The notes under the pieces are model-generated. The model was not told where the DNA came from. It did no database searches and saw only the letters and a program-made list of their open reading frames with translations. 64,000 bases of DNA from NCBI GenBank assembly GCA_017347485.1, contig AP021857.1, positions 1,903,390-1,967,389 of the forward strand, in the 5' to 3' direction. Numbering within the stretch: the stretch's first letter is position 1; each line of letters opens with the position of its first letter. The stretch is from Candidatus Desulfobacillus denitrificans (GTDB lineage Bacteria; Pseudomonadota; Gammaproteobacteria; Burkholderiales; Rhodocyclaceae). The position numbers and the translations under genes are program-made. Positions 26,658 through 33,857 of the stretch are shown in pieces.

Positions 26658-27410
26658 ATGCTCGACACTCTGAAAAAGCTCTTCGGCCAGGCCGAATCGC
26701 TCCACCCCGCAATCACCGAGGGCGAGTGGGCCAGGATCGAGGCAGGCCTGCCGTTCCTGCGGCGCCTCGGCGCCGCGGATCGCGCCCGCCTGCGCGAAAT
26801 GGCGCTGGCGTTCATCGCGCAGAAGGAATGGCACGGCGCGCAGGGCTTGCAACTCACGCCCGGCATCCAGCTCGCCATCGCCCTGCAGGCCTGCCTGCCG
26901 GTGCTCGAGCTCGGCCTCGATTCCTACCGCGGCTGGGTCGGCATCGTCGTCTATCCGGGCGACTTCCTGATTCCGCGCCGGCAGATATCGGAGGACGGCG
27001 TGATGCACGAGTACGACGACCAGGTGGCGGGCGAGGCCTGGGCCGGCGGCCCGGTGCTGCTGTCCTGGTTCGACCGCCCCGAGGAAGCCGACGGCATGAA
27101 CGTCGTCATCCACGAATTCGCCCACAAGCTCGACATGCTCAACGGCCCGCCCGACGGCCTGCCGCCGCTGCACGAGGGCATGAGCCGGCAAGCCTGGGGC
27201 GACGCCTTCCTGCCGGCCTACGAGAATTTCTGCGACCGCGTCGACGCCGGCGAGGACACCTGGATCGACCCCTATGCGGCGGAGAGCCCCGCCGAGTTCT
27301 TCGCCGTGACGAGCGAAGTCTTTTTTGAGGCGCCGGACCTGCTGCGCGCCGAATACCCGGCCGTCTACGAACAGCTGCGCCAGTTCTACCGGCAGGATCC
27401 GCTGAAGTGA
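26658..27410 (+). CDS. mtfA: MtfA-family zinc peptidase
   Basis: Protein of 250 residues of the MtfA (Mlc titration factor A) family. The zinc motif is VIHEFAHKLDMLNG (HExxH), with the conserved downstream region WIDPYAAESPAEFFAVTSE. In E. coli MtfA binds Mlc and acts as an aminopeptidase. The start MLDTLKKLFG at 26658 matches the family; an upstream GTG adds seven residues. It is coupled to the flavodoxin gene by a GTGA overlap. Confidence 0.88.
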   Translation: MLDTLKKLFGQAESLHPAITEGEWARIEAGLPFLRRLGAADRARLREMALAFIAQKEWHGAQGLQLTPGIQLAIALQACLPVLELGLDSYRGWVGIVVYPGDFLIPRRQISEDGVMHEYDDQVAGEAWAGGPVLLSWFDRPEEADGMNVVIHEFAHKLDMLNGPPDGLPPLHEGMSRQAWGDAFLPAYENFCDRVDAGEDTWIDPYAAESPAEFFAVTSEVFFEAPDLLRAEYPAVYEQLRQFYRQDPLK

Positions 27411-27862
27411 GGCGCCTGCTCATCCTCTACCACAGCCAGGGCGGCCGCACCGGCGACATGGCCGAGGCCGTACTGCGCGGCGCGCGCCGCGCGACGGAAA
27501 CCGAGACCGTGATGAAGCGCGCCGGCGAGGCGACGCTGGCAGACCTCCTCGACTGCCACGGCCTGATCGTCGGCACGCCGGAGAACTTCGGCACTATGGC
27601 CGGCATGGTGAAGGATTTCTTCGACCGCACCTACTACCCGGCCGAGGGCAAGACGGTCGGCCTGCCCTACGCCCTCTTCGTCAGCGCCGGCAACGACGGC
27701 ACGGGCGCCGTCACGCAGATCGACCGCATCGCCACCGGCTACGGCTGGAAGCGCGTCGCCGAGCCGCTCATCGCGCGGCAGGAAGTCACCGACGCCAACC
27801 TCGCCGCCTGCGAGGAACTCGGCGAGGCGATGGCGAGCGGCGTCGCGCTGGGGATTTTCTGA
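27407..27862 (+). CDS. Flavodoxin-like FMN protein / NAD(P)H-dependent oxidoreductase
   Basis: Small flavodoxin-fold protein of 151 residues. The phosphate-binding loop is YHSQGGRTGDMAEAV; the segment GLIVGTPENFGTMAGMVKDF and the strand ALFVSAGNDGTGA complete the FMN site. The GTG start overlaps the mtfA stop (GTGA) and the next gene starts directly at its stop. Partner unknown; a redox role with the neighbouring metalloproteins is only a guess. Confidence 0.85.
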   Translation: MRRLLILYHSQGGRTGDMAEAVLRGARRATETETVMKRAGEATLADLLDCHGLIVGTPENFGTMAGMVKDFFDRTYYPAEGKTVGLPYALFVSAGNDGTGAVTQIDRIATGYGWKRVAEPLIARQEVTDANLAACEELGEAMASGVALGIF

Positions 27863-28390
27863 ATGCCCTTCGCCTACTACGCCCGCCTCTCCGCCGCGAG
27901 GAAGCGCATCTACGACCGCAGCGACGCCATCGAGCGCATCGACCTGCCCGGCGCGGCGGCGCTGCGCCCGCTCATCGCCCCGCTCGAAGCCGCGCTCAAG
28001 TCGGAGCGCCGCGCCGAAGCCGAGCGCCTGTGCGCCGCGCTCGCCGCGGGAATCGTCGGCCAGCTGGGCGCGCCGCCGCTGCGCGTGGCGGTGCTGGCGG
28101 TGCGGCCGAGCAGCGACTGGGGCGAGCTGCACGGCCTCTACCTGCCGGAGGACGAAGGCAAGGTCGCGGTCGTCAAACTATGGATGCGCACGGCGAAGAA
28201 CCGGCGGGTGGTGGCTTTCCGCAGCTTCCTGCGCACCCTGCTGCACGAACTCTGCCACCACCTCGACTACGAGTTCTACCGGTTCGAGGAGACCTTCCAC
28301 ACCGAGGGCTTCTACAAGCGCGAGTCGAGCCTGTTCCACCAGCTCGTGCCGAAGCCCCCCGTCGTTCCCGCGGAAGCGGGAATCCAGTGA
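27863..28390 (+). CDS. Putative zinc metalloprotease-like protein (HExxH)
   Basis: Protein of 175 residues without a recognised family. The clear feature is TLLHELCHHLDYEFY near residue 125, an HExxH zinc site with further histidine and glutamate in EETFHTEGFY. No signal peptide or membrane segment is seen. The final residues VVPAEAGIQ are encoded by an extragenic palindrome, so the native end has been replaced by a repeat. It forms an operon with mtfA and the flavodoxin. Confidence 0.7.
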   Translation: MPFAYYARLSAARKRIYDRSDAIERIDLPGAAALRPLIAPLEAALKSERRAEAERLCAALAAGIVGQLGAPPLRVAVLAVRPSSDWGELHGLYLPEDEGKVAVVKLWMRTAKNRRVVAFRSFLRTLLHELCHHLDYEFYRFEETFHTEGFYKRESSLFHQLVPKPPVVPAEAGIQ

Positions 28391-28391
28391 C
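28363..28391. repeat. REP-like palindrome at the gene end
   Basis: The sequence GTTCCCGCGGAAGCGGGAAT and its flanks form a dRS3-like palindrome that supplies the last codons and the stop region of the metalloprotease-like gene. Its partner half lies at 29689 onward, on the other side of the ISAs1-family element. Confidence 0.7.
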
Positions 28392-28401
28392 GGCCAGGCG
28401 C
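28392..28401. repeat. Target site duplication, left
   Basis: GGCCAGGCGC, identical to 29675-29684; a 10-bp direct repeat produced by insertion of the ISAs1-family element. Confidence 0.9.
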
Positions 28402-29674
28402 CAGGGCAATCGCATGAATTTACCCCATTCCAAAGAGATGTGAGCGGTACTCGTCGGAGGTGGCGGCGATGAGACGGCGCACCTTGATGCCGCCCTTGCG
28501 CGGGATGGGGTCAAGACGGATCAGGTTCATCGTGATGTGCTTGAGGACGGCGAGGTTGTGGGCGGCGTGGCCTGTTCGGGCGCGCATCTGATCGTCGGCG
28601 AAGACGACATCCATGCACCAGTGGAGCTGATTCTCGACCGCCCAGTGCTGGCGGATGGCTGCGGCGGCGCGCGCGGCGTCGGCAGGCAGGCTGGAGAGGT
28701 AGAAACGCCGCTCGAGGCTGGTCTTGCCCTTCACGGTGCGCTCGGACTCGATGACTGCGAAGGAGCCCAGGTCAGGCCAGCTGGCTGGCAGATGCAGGCA
28801 GTCGAGCTGGCCGAAACTGTAGCAGCGCCGATGTTCGAGGCGGCCGTGATTCTTCTCGATGCTCTCGAAGAAGCTGTGCGGCGTGCGCTGCGCCGGGGCC
28901 GCCTGGAACTGGTCGAAGAACTCGCGCATCGACTCGGCCAGGGTCGGCTGGTTGTCCTTGACTGCCAATACGTAGTGGGCGCCTCGCTCGCGTATGGCCC
29001 GGGCAATGCCGGGCTGCGTGCCCATCGCGTCGATCGTGACGACGCATCCTTCCAGCGCCAGCGTATTGAGCAGCGTCGGGATGGCCGTCTTCTCGTTCGA
29101 CTTCTCGGCCGTGGCGGTCTGCCCCAGCACCAGGCCGGCACCGGCGGCAAAGGCGCTCACCAGATGCAAGGCCTTGGCATCGAGCTTGCCCGAGCGCCGG
29201 CTCGTCTTGCCGTCGATCGCCACCACCGCATCCGGCCCGAGCGCTGGCAGGACGCTGCTCACCCAGCGTCGGAAGGCCGCCTCGAACTGCTCGGGGCAAA
29301 TCAGGCCGAACAGCCGCCCCAGGGTGTCGTGCGAGGGGATGCCGTGCTCGAGCTTGAGGTAGCGCCGAAACCATGCCAGCTTCTCATTGGCCCAGGCTTC
29401 GATTTCGACAAAGGTGTCGGCACCGGCCAGCACTCCATTGACCGCCACCACCAACACCTCGACCAGGTCATGCCGCGTCTTTTTCGCTTGCCGCGGATCG
29501 GTGATCGATACGAATACATCAGCCAGACGCAGCCTGCCTTCCGTCTCCATGGGACACCCCAAAAAGACAGAAAACTACACAAATCAACCCTCTGTGAACA
29601 GCCCTCGGCCAACCCGTTGATCATCAACGAAAATTCAGAGCGTCCACGACAACGTCATTCGTGCGATTGCCCTG
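28402..29674 (-). mobile_element. Complete ISAs1-family insertion sequence
   Basis: Element of 1273 bp with terminal inverted repeats that begin CAGGGCAATCGCA-T/C-GAAT at both ends. It is flanked by a perfect 10-bp target duplication (GGCCAGGCGC) and carries one intact transposase. Intact ends and duplication point to a recent, probably still active insertion. It landed between two halves of a REP-like repeat pair, harming no gene. Confidence 0.93.
28420..29550 (-). CDS. ISAs1-family DDE transposase
   Basis: Transposase of 376 residues with an N-terminal DUF4372-like region (RLADVFVSITDPRQAKKTRH) and a DDE_Tnp_ISAS1 domain. The acidic residues lie in VAIDGKTSRR, VVTIDAMGTQ and WAVENQLHWCMDVVF. 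The ATG at 29550 (METEGRLR) is preferred over an upstream TTG. The stop lies 18 bp from the inner side of the left end. Confidence 0.93.
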   Translation of the reverse strand: METEGRLRLADVFVSITDPRQAKKTRHDLVEVLVVAVNGVLAGADTFVEIEAWANEKLAWFRRYLKLEHGIPSHDTLGRLFGLICPEQFEAAFRRWVSSVLPALGPDAVVAIDGKTSRRSGKLDAKALHLVSAFAAGAGLVLGQTATAEKSNEKTAIPTLLNTLALEGCVVTIDAMGTQPGIARAIRERGAHYVLAVKDNQPTLAESMREFFDQFQAAPAQRTPHSFFESIEKNHGRLEHRRCYSFGQLDCLHLPASWPDLGSFAVIESERTVKGKTSLERRFYLSSLPADAARAAAAIRQHWAVENQLHWCMDVVFADDQMRARTGHAAHNLAVLKHITMNLIRLDPIPRKGGIKVRRLIAATSDEYRSHLFGMG

Positions 29675-29684
29675 GGCCAGGCGC
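29675..29684. repeat. Target site duplication, right
   Basis: GGCCAGGCGC, identical to 28392-28401. Confidence 0.9.
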
Positions 29685-29726
29685 ATGGATGGATTCCCGC
29701 TGTCGCCGGCATAATGACGATTGCCT

Positions 29727-29750
29727 CGCCGTCCCGCGGCGACTGACTTT
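29727..29750 (+). repeat. Dispersed bipartite motif
   Basis: Perfect CGCCGT-N8-GACTGACTTT, in the gap between the insertion sequence and the CHAT gene. Confidence 0.8.
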
Positions 29751-29815
29751 TGGCGCGGCGGTGAAGCAGCGGTTATCCTTGCAGCGCATTCTCGACAACC
29801 CTGTTCGAAACCATC

Positions 29816-32374
29816 GTGCCTGATTCCCCCACTGCACGCGAAAGACTCGCCGTCCGGCTTGCCGCCGGCGCGATGGCCGGCTTGTGCGCCCTCTGGTTCC
29901 TGTCCGTTCCCGCGCAGGCCGACGAGACATGGCCCGCGCCGGCGAAGCTCACGCAGGCCGAGAAAACGGCGCTCGACGCCCTGCGCGTGCCGGGCGCGCT
30001 GGATCCGCGCCTGAGCGTCCCGCCCGGCGCGGGAAGCCTCACCGCCGGCCTGAAGGCGAAGGGCGCCTATTTCGACCTGCCCTTCGGGCTGGGCGGCGAG
30101 CGCATCGAGGCCGGCTACGCGGCGATGCGGCGCGGCGACATCGACGCCGCCCTGCGGCTCCTGGAAGAAGGGGAAAGAGATGCCGGGCCCTGGAGCGCCA
30201 TGCTCGCGTTTCGCTTGAGCGGCCTGCGCGCCGACCTGCTGATGCGCGTCAATCGCGCGCTCGACGCCGACGCGGCGCTGGCGCGTTCGGCGGCGAAGGA
30301 GCAGGACATCTGGTCGAGGCACTGGATCACGCAGGCGCGGCGCGGCGATGCCCTCGCCCGGCGCGGCGACAATGCCGGCGCCGAAGGCGACCTCGGGCGC
30401 GTCGCCCTCGCCTTGCGCGACTGGGAACTGGACACGGTCTTCGAGCAGATGCCCGACGTGCGCGACCTGATGCTGCGGACCGAGGCGAAAATCCGCTCCC
30501 ACATGGGGCTCGCCTCGCTCTACGCGCGCACGGGCGACTATCCGCGCGCGCTGGCCTGGGCCGGCTCGGCGGAGGCGCATTTCCAGCGCCTGTTCGCGCT
30601 CGCCGGCGGACCGCACGGAGCGATGGTGCCGATGGTGCCCGACTTCTACATCGGCCGCGGCGAGAACCTGGCCTACCTCGGCGCCGGCATCCTGGCGGTT
30701 CGTGCCGACCCCGCCGCGGCCGAGCCGTTCTTCGCCGCCGCCCGCGCCTTCTTCGAGGCCATCGGCTATCCCTACGGCGACGCCATGGCGGCGGCCCTGC
30801 GCGCCCAGGCCCTGCACGACGCGGGCTTGCTCGACGCCTTTCCGCCAGCCGCGGCGCAGGCCGTCTCCGCGGCGGCGCGAACCGGCCTGTGGGAAATCAT
30901 CTGGCGCGTCGAGACCCTGCGCGGCCGCTGGCTTCTCGCGGCCGGCAAGCGCGATGAAGCCGAGGCGGCCCTGCGCAAGGCGCAGGACGCCGTCGAACTG
31001 GTCTCCGGCGGACTGGCCTCCGACCGGGCGAAGCTGGCCTTCGGCGTCGGCAAGGAAGACATCACGCGCCTGCTTGCCGCCATCGACATCGAAAAAGGCG
31101 ATCCTGCCGCCCTCTTCCGGGACCTCGAGCGCGGGCGCGCCCGCGCTTTCGTCGACCTGCTCGCCGGCCGCCGGCTCGCCGAGGGCAGGGAGGCGGAACT
31201 GGTGCGCGACATCCGCGCCCTCGACCGGCGCATCCTGCACCGGCGCATCGCCGCCGCTGGCGGTTCTGGAGCGGCGCCGGACGGCAACGCCGTCGAAGCC
31301 GCCCTCGTCGCGGAGTGGAAGGACAAGAACCGCATGCTGCGCGACCGGGATCCCGAACTTGCCGCGGCGCTGTCGATCACCGCCCAGGAACTGGCGGCCG
31401 TTCAGTCACGGCTGAAGGAGGGCGACCTCCTCGCCTACGTCATCCCCGGCAAGCCGCGGGAACGGCTCGGCCTTCTGCTCGTATCCGCGACGGCGACGCG
31501 GATCCTGCGGCTCGTCGGCACTGTCGACGATGTGGCGACGCGCCTGAAGCGCTTCCGCGACGCCGTCGAGGACAACGACCCCAAGGCGCAGCGCACGCTG
31601 GCGCAAGCGCTGTCCGCCGCGCTCGAAATCGGCGGCTGGGGCGCGAAGAAAACCCTGTATTTCGTCCCCGACGGGCCAACCCACTTCCTGCCCTGGGGCG
31701 CGCTCGCCATCGAGGTGCCGGTCGTCGTCCTGCCGACGGGAGGCTGGCTGCTGCGTTCGCCCAGGCCCCTGGCCGACGCCAAGGCGGCCACCGTCCTCGG
31801 CGACCCCGACTTCGCCGGCAGGCTGCCGCAATTGCCCGGCGCGCGCGAGGAAGCGCGCGAGGTGGCAAAAGTCTACGGCACCTCGTTCCTGGCCGGCGAA
31901 GCGGCGACGGAACGCAGGCTGCGCGAGGAAATCGGCAGCGGCGTGGGCATCCTGCATCTGGCGACCCACGGCATGTTCGACGCCGACTCACCGTTGCAGT
32001 CGGCGATCGTGCTGGCGGGACCGGAAGAGGCGCGCAAGCTGACCGCGGCCCGCCTGCTCGAGGCGCCGCTCGCGGCGAGGCTGGTGATCCTCTCGGCCTG
32101 CGAAACCGGCGCCGGCAAGGTGCTCGCCGGCAACGACATCCTCGGGCTCGCGCGCAGCCTGTACCTGGGCGGCGCCACCACGGTGGTGCACAGCCTGTGG
32201 CCGATCGAGGACGCCAGCACGCTCGAATTCATGCGCAGTTTCCATGCCCGCGCCCGCGACGGCGACTACGGCCAAGCCTGGCTGGCCGCTCGCAACCGCT
32301 TGCGCAAGCTCGGCCATTCCCCCTCCGCCTACGGCGCCTTCGTCCTCGGCGGCACGCCGGGAGAGTCTCGTTAA
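29816..32374 (+). CDS. Secreted TPR-CHAT domain protein
   Basis: Protein of 852 residues. A signal peptide or anchor lies at residues 14-35 (AAGAMAGLCALWFLSVPAQA). Helical, TPR-like repeats fill residues about 100-420 (for example AGYAAMRRGDIDAALRLLEE). The C-terminal third is a CHAT domain, the caspase-like fold, with the expected dyad histidine in ILHLATHGMF and cysteine in VILSACETGAG, and the end ARNRLRKLGHSPSAYGAFVL. The GTG at 29816 is the start. No CRISPR type III-E or other known CHAT partner is nearby; the target is unknown. Confidence 0.85.
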   Translation: MPDSPTARERLAVRLAAGAMAGLCALWFLSVPAQADETWPAPAKLTQAEKTALDALRVPGALDPRLSVPPGAGSLTAGLKAKGAYFDLPFGLGGERIEAGYAAMRRGDIDAALRLLEEGERDAGPWSAMLAFRLSGLRADLLMRVNRALDADAALARSAAKEQDIWSRHWITQARRGDALARRGDNAGAEGDLGRVALALRDWELDTVFEQMPDVRDLMLRTEAKIRSHMGLASLYARTGDYPRALAWAGSAEAHFQRLFALAGGPHGAMVPMVPDFYIGRGENLAYLGAGILAVRADPAAAEPFFAAARAFFEAIGYPYGDAMAAALRAQALHDAGLLDAFPPAAAQAVSAAARTGLWEIIWRVETLRGRWLLAAGKRDEAEAALRKAQDAVELVSGGLASDRAKLAFGVGKEDITRLLAAIDIEKGDPAALFRDLERGRARAFVDLLAGRRLAEGREAELVRDIRALDRRILHRRIAAAGGSGAAPDGNAVEAALVAEWKDKNRMLRDRDPELAAALSITAQELAAVQSRLKEGDLLAYVIPGKPRERLGLLLVSATATRILRLVGTVDDVATRLKRFRDAVEDNDPKAQRTLAQALSAALEIGGWGAKKTLYFVPDGPTHFLPWGALAIEVPVVVLPTGGWLLRSPRPLADAKAATVLGDPDFAGRLPQLPGAREEAREVAKVYGTSFLAGEAATERRLREEIGSGVGILHLATHGMFDADSPLQSAIVLAGPEEARKLTAARLLEAPLAARLVILSACETGAGKVLAGNDILGLARSLYLGGATTVVHSLWPIEDASTLEFMRSFHARARDGDYGQAWLAARNRLRKLGHSPSAYGAFVLGGTPGESR

Positions 32375-32405
32375 GCATGCGGCACCGAGGGAAGATCGCG
32401 GGCGG

Positions 32406-32429
32406 CGCCGTCCCGCACGGACTGACTTT
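32406..32429 (+). repeat. Dispersed bipartite motif
   Basis: Perfect CGCCGT-N8-GACTGACTTT in the gap between the convergent CHAT and DUF1304 genes. Confidence 0.8.
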
Positions 32430-32446
32430 TGCGGCGGAGCGCGCCG

Positions 32447-32803
32447 TTAGGCGGCCAGCACCAGGGCGAGGGCGACGGCGCCCGGCAGCGCCTGCGCCCA
32501 GAGGATCTTGCGGCTGGCGGTGAGCGCGCCGAAGACGCCGGCGACGACGACGCAGCCGAGGAAGAACACCTTGATCGGCGTGCCGCCCGCGCCGAGCCAC
32601 AGCCCCCACGCCAGGCCGGCGACGAGGAAGCCGTTGTAGAGGCCCTGGTTCGCCGCGAGCGCCTTCGAGGCCGCGGCGAACTCCGGCGTCAGGCCGAAGG
32701 CGCGGCGGCCGAGCGGCTTGTCCCAGAAAAACATCTCCAGCACGAGGAAATGCAGGTGCAGCAGCGCGACCAGCGCGACGGCGATGTTGGCGGCGATGTC
32801 CAT
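32447..32803 (-). CDS. DUF1304 family membrane protein
   Basis: Inner membrane protein of 118 residues with four hydrophobic helices; the first begins IAANIAVALVALLHLHFLVL. The segments EMFFWDKP and NQGLYNGFLVAGL are conserved in DUF1304. Function unknown. It follows the SDR gene by 10 bp and is probably co-transcribed with it. Confidence 0.85.
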   Translation of the reverse strand: MDIAANIAVALVALLHLHFLVLEMFFWDKPLGRRAFGLTPEFAAASKALAANQGLYNGFLVAGLAWGLWLGAGGTPIKVFFLGCVVVAGVFGALTASRKILWAQALPGAVALALVLAA

Positions 32804-32813
32804 GATTCCCTCC

Positions 32814-33626
32814 TCAGCGCTTGCGTCCGGTGAAGGCGTCCATGCTCCTGCTGATGCCGAAGAAATCCATCAGCGCGTCGAACCATGAAATCGGCAGCAG
32901 GCGCAGCGGGAAGGCGCAGCGCACGAACCAGGGCAGGATCACGCGCGACTCGCCGCGCTCGATGGCGCGCACGATGCGCGCGGCGACCGCCTCCGGCTCC
33001 ATGATCGGCAGCAGCAGCGGGAAGCGCGTGCGCACGCCCTCGAACATGCCGGTGGAAATGAAGTACGGGCAGACGATGGTGGTTCGCACCGGCGCGCCGT
33101 CGTGCCTGAATTCCAGCCGCAGCGACTCGTCGAAGGCGATGGCGGCGGCCTTGCTCGCCGAGTAGTCGGCCAGCCGCGGCACGGCGGCGATGCCGGACGC
33201 CGAGGCGATGGTGACGATGTGCCCCCGCCCCTGCGCCAGCATGCCGGGCAGGAAGGCGCGCGCGAGGCGGAACGGCGCCAGCGTATTCACCGCGAAGGTG
33301 CGCTCGATCTCTGCGTCCGTCGCCTCCAGCAGCCGCTTGCCGTCCACGATGCCGGCATTGTTGATCAGCACATCGACCGCGCCGTGCTCCGCCAGCGTGC
33401 GCGCGGCGGCGGCCTCGATGGCCTCGCGCTCGGCGAGGTTGCAGGCAACCGCCGACGCCTGGCCGCCAGCGGCGGCGATCTCGGCGGCAACCGCCGCCAG
33501 GTGCGCCGCGTCCACGTCCCACAAAATCACCCGCCCGCCCCGCGCCGCGATGCGCAGCGCCATCAAGCGGCCGATGCCGCTGGCGGCGCCGGTGATCAGC
33601 ACGCGTCGACTCTGGAATTCGGACAT
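32814..33626 (-). CDS. Short-chain dehydrogenase/reductase
   Basis: Classical SDR of 270 residues. Cofactor motif TGAASGIGRLMALRIA, NNAG at about residue 89, catalytic Ser in TIASASGIA and the YSASK pair at about residue 152. The C-terminal extension PWFVRCAFPLRLLPISWFD is hydrophobic, as in the human DHRS3/RDH10-like group, and may attach the enzyme to membranes. The substrate is unknown. Confidence 0.87.
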   Translation of the reverse strand: MSEFQSRRVLITGAASGIGRLMALRIAARGGRVILWDVDAAHLAAVAAEIAAAGGQASAVACNLAEREAIEAAAARTLAEHGAVDVLINNAGIVDGKRLLEATDAEIERTFAVNTLAPFRLARAFLPGMLAQGRGHIVTIASASGIAAVPRLADYSASKAAAIAFDESLRLEFRHDGAPVRTTIVCPYFISTGMFEGVRTRFPLLLPIMEPEAVAARIVRAIERGESRVILPWFVRCAFPLRLLPISWFDALMDFFGISRSMDAFTGRKR

Positions 33627-33683
33627 GATTTCACCCTCGGGAAAGTTCAGCCTCAGGTCGCATTATGGCGCAGGCGCGAGATC

Positions 33684-33710
33684 CGCCGTATCGTAGAAAC
33701 TGGCTTTTCC
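33684..33710 (+). repeat. Degenerate bipartite motif
   Basis: CGCCGT-N8-AACTGGCTTT, two mismatches from the consensus, between the SDR gene and the tracrRNA terminator. Confidence 0.5.
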
Positions 33711-33727
33711 GTAGCCGGAAATAGTAA

Positions 33728-33753
33728 GGCCCGACAGGCAAGCCTGTCGGGCC
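33728..33753 (-). terminator. Terminator hairpin of tracrRNA
   Basis: Perfect 11-bp inverted repeat GGCCCGACAGG with a 4-nt loop, followed on the minus strand by a moderately T-rich tract. It also forms the 3' hairpin of the tracrRNA. Confidence 0.7.
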
Positions 33754-33815
33754 GGATTCGGTCGTTACCCGAAGGTAACTACCTTATTGTAGCAACGGCT
33801 CTCACCCCGGAAGAC

Positions 33816-33821
33816 TACAAT
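33816..33821 (+). promoter_or_regulatory. Possible -10 box of cas9 inside the degenerate repeat
   Basis: The 3' end of the degenerate repeat reads TACAAT on the plus strand, 30 bp before the cas9 ATG. In Neisseria the same part of the repeat acts as a -10 element for crRNA transcription. A cas9 start near 33828 is inferred. Confidence 0.4.
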
Positions 33822-33827
33822 GGAAAC

Positions 33828-33857
33828 ATTCTATCCGCATGGGGCGCCGTCATGCAA
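33828..33857 (-). promoter_or_regulatory. Predicted tracrRNA promoter overlapping the cas9 start codon
   Basis: On the minus strand TTGCAT (33852-33857) and TAGAAT (33828-33833) are separated by 18 bp, so RNA would start near 33822, at the edge of the anti-repeat. The -35 box includes the cas9 ATG. Confidence 0.5.

Larger units (their letters stand above)
33722..33822 (-). ncRNA. tracrRNA of the type II-C CRISPR-Cas9 locus
   Basis: The anti-repeat lies at 33786-33821: 36 nt that match the CRISPR repeat at 29 positions, read on the minus strand as complementary to the crRNA repeat. Downstream on the minus strand come GCTACAATAAGG, the conserved nexus start also found in the Neisseria tracrRNA; a small hairpin GTTACC-TTCG-GGTAAC (33764-33779); and a strong 11-bp stem with a CTTG loop (33728-33753) followed by TTACTATTT as the probable terminator. 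Expected length is about 100 nt. It is transcribed away from cas9. Confidence 0.85.

Noticed and set aside
29816..32374. CHAT gene as part of a type III-E craspase or other CRISPR effector
   Set aside because: No type III genes are near; the CRISPR locus is type II-C and separate, and the protein has an export signal.
33102..33851. Upstream extension of cas9 in the same frame
   Set aside because: It runs through the antisense of an SDR gene, the tracrRNA and the degenerate repeat. The Cas9 family N-terminus begins at 33852.
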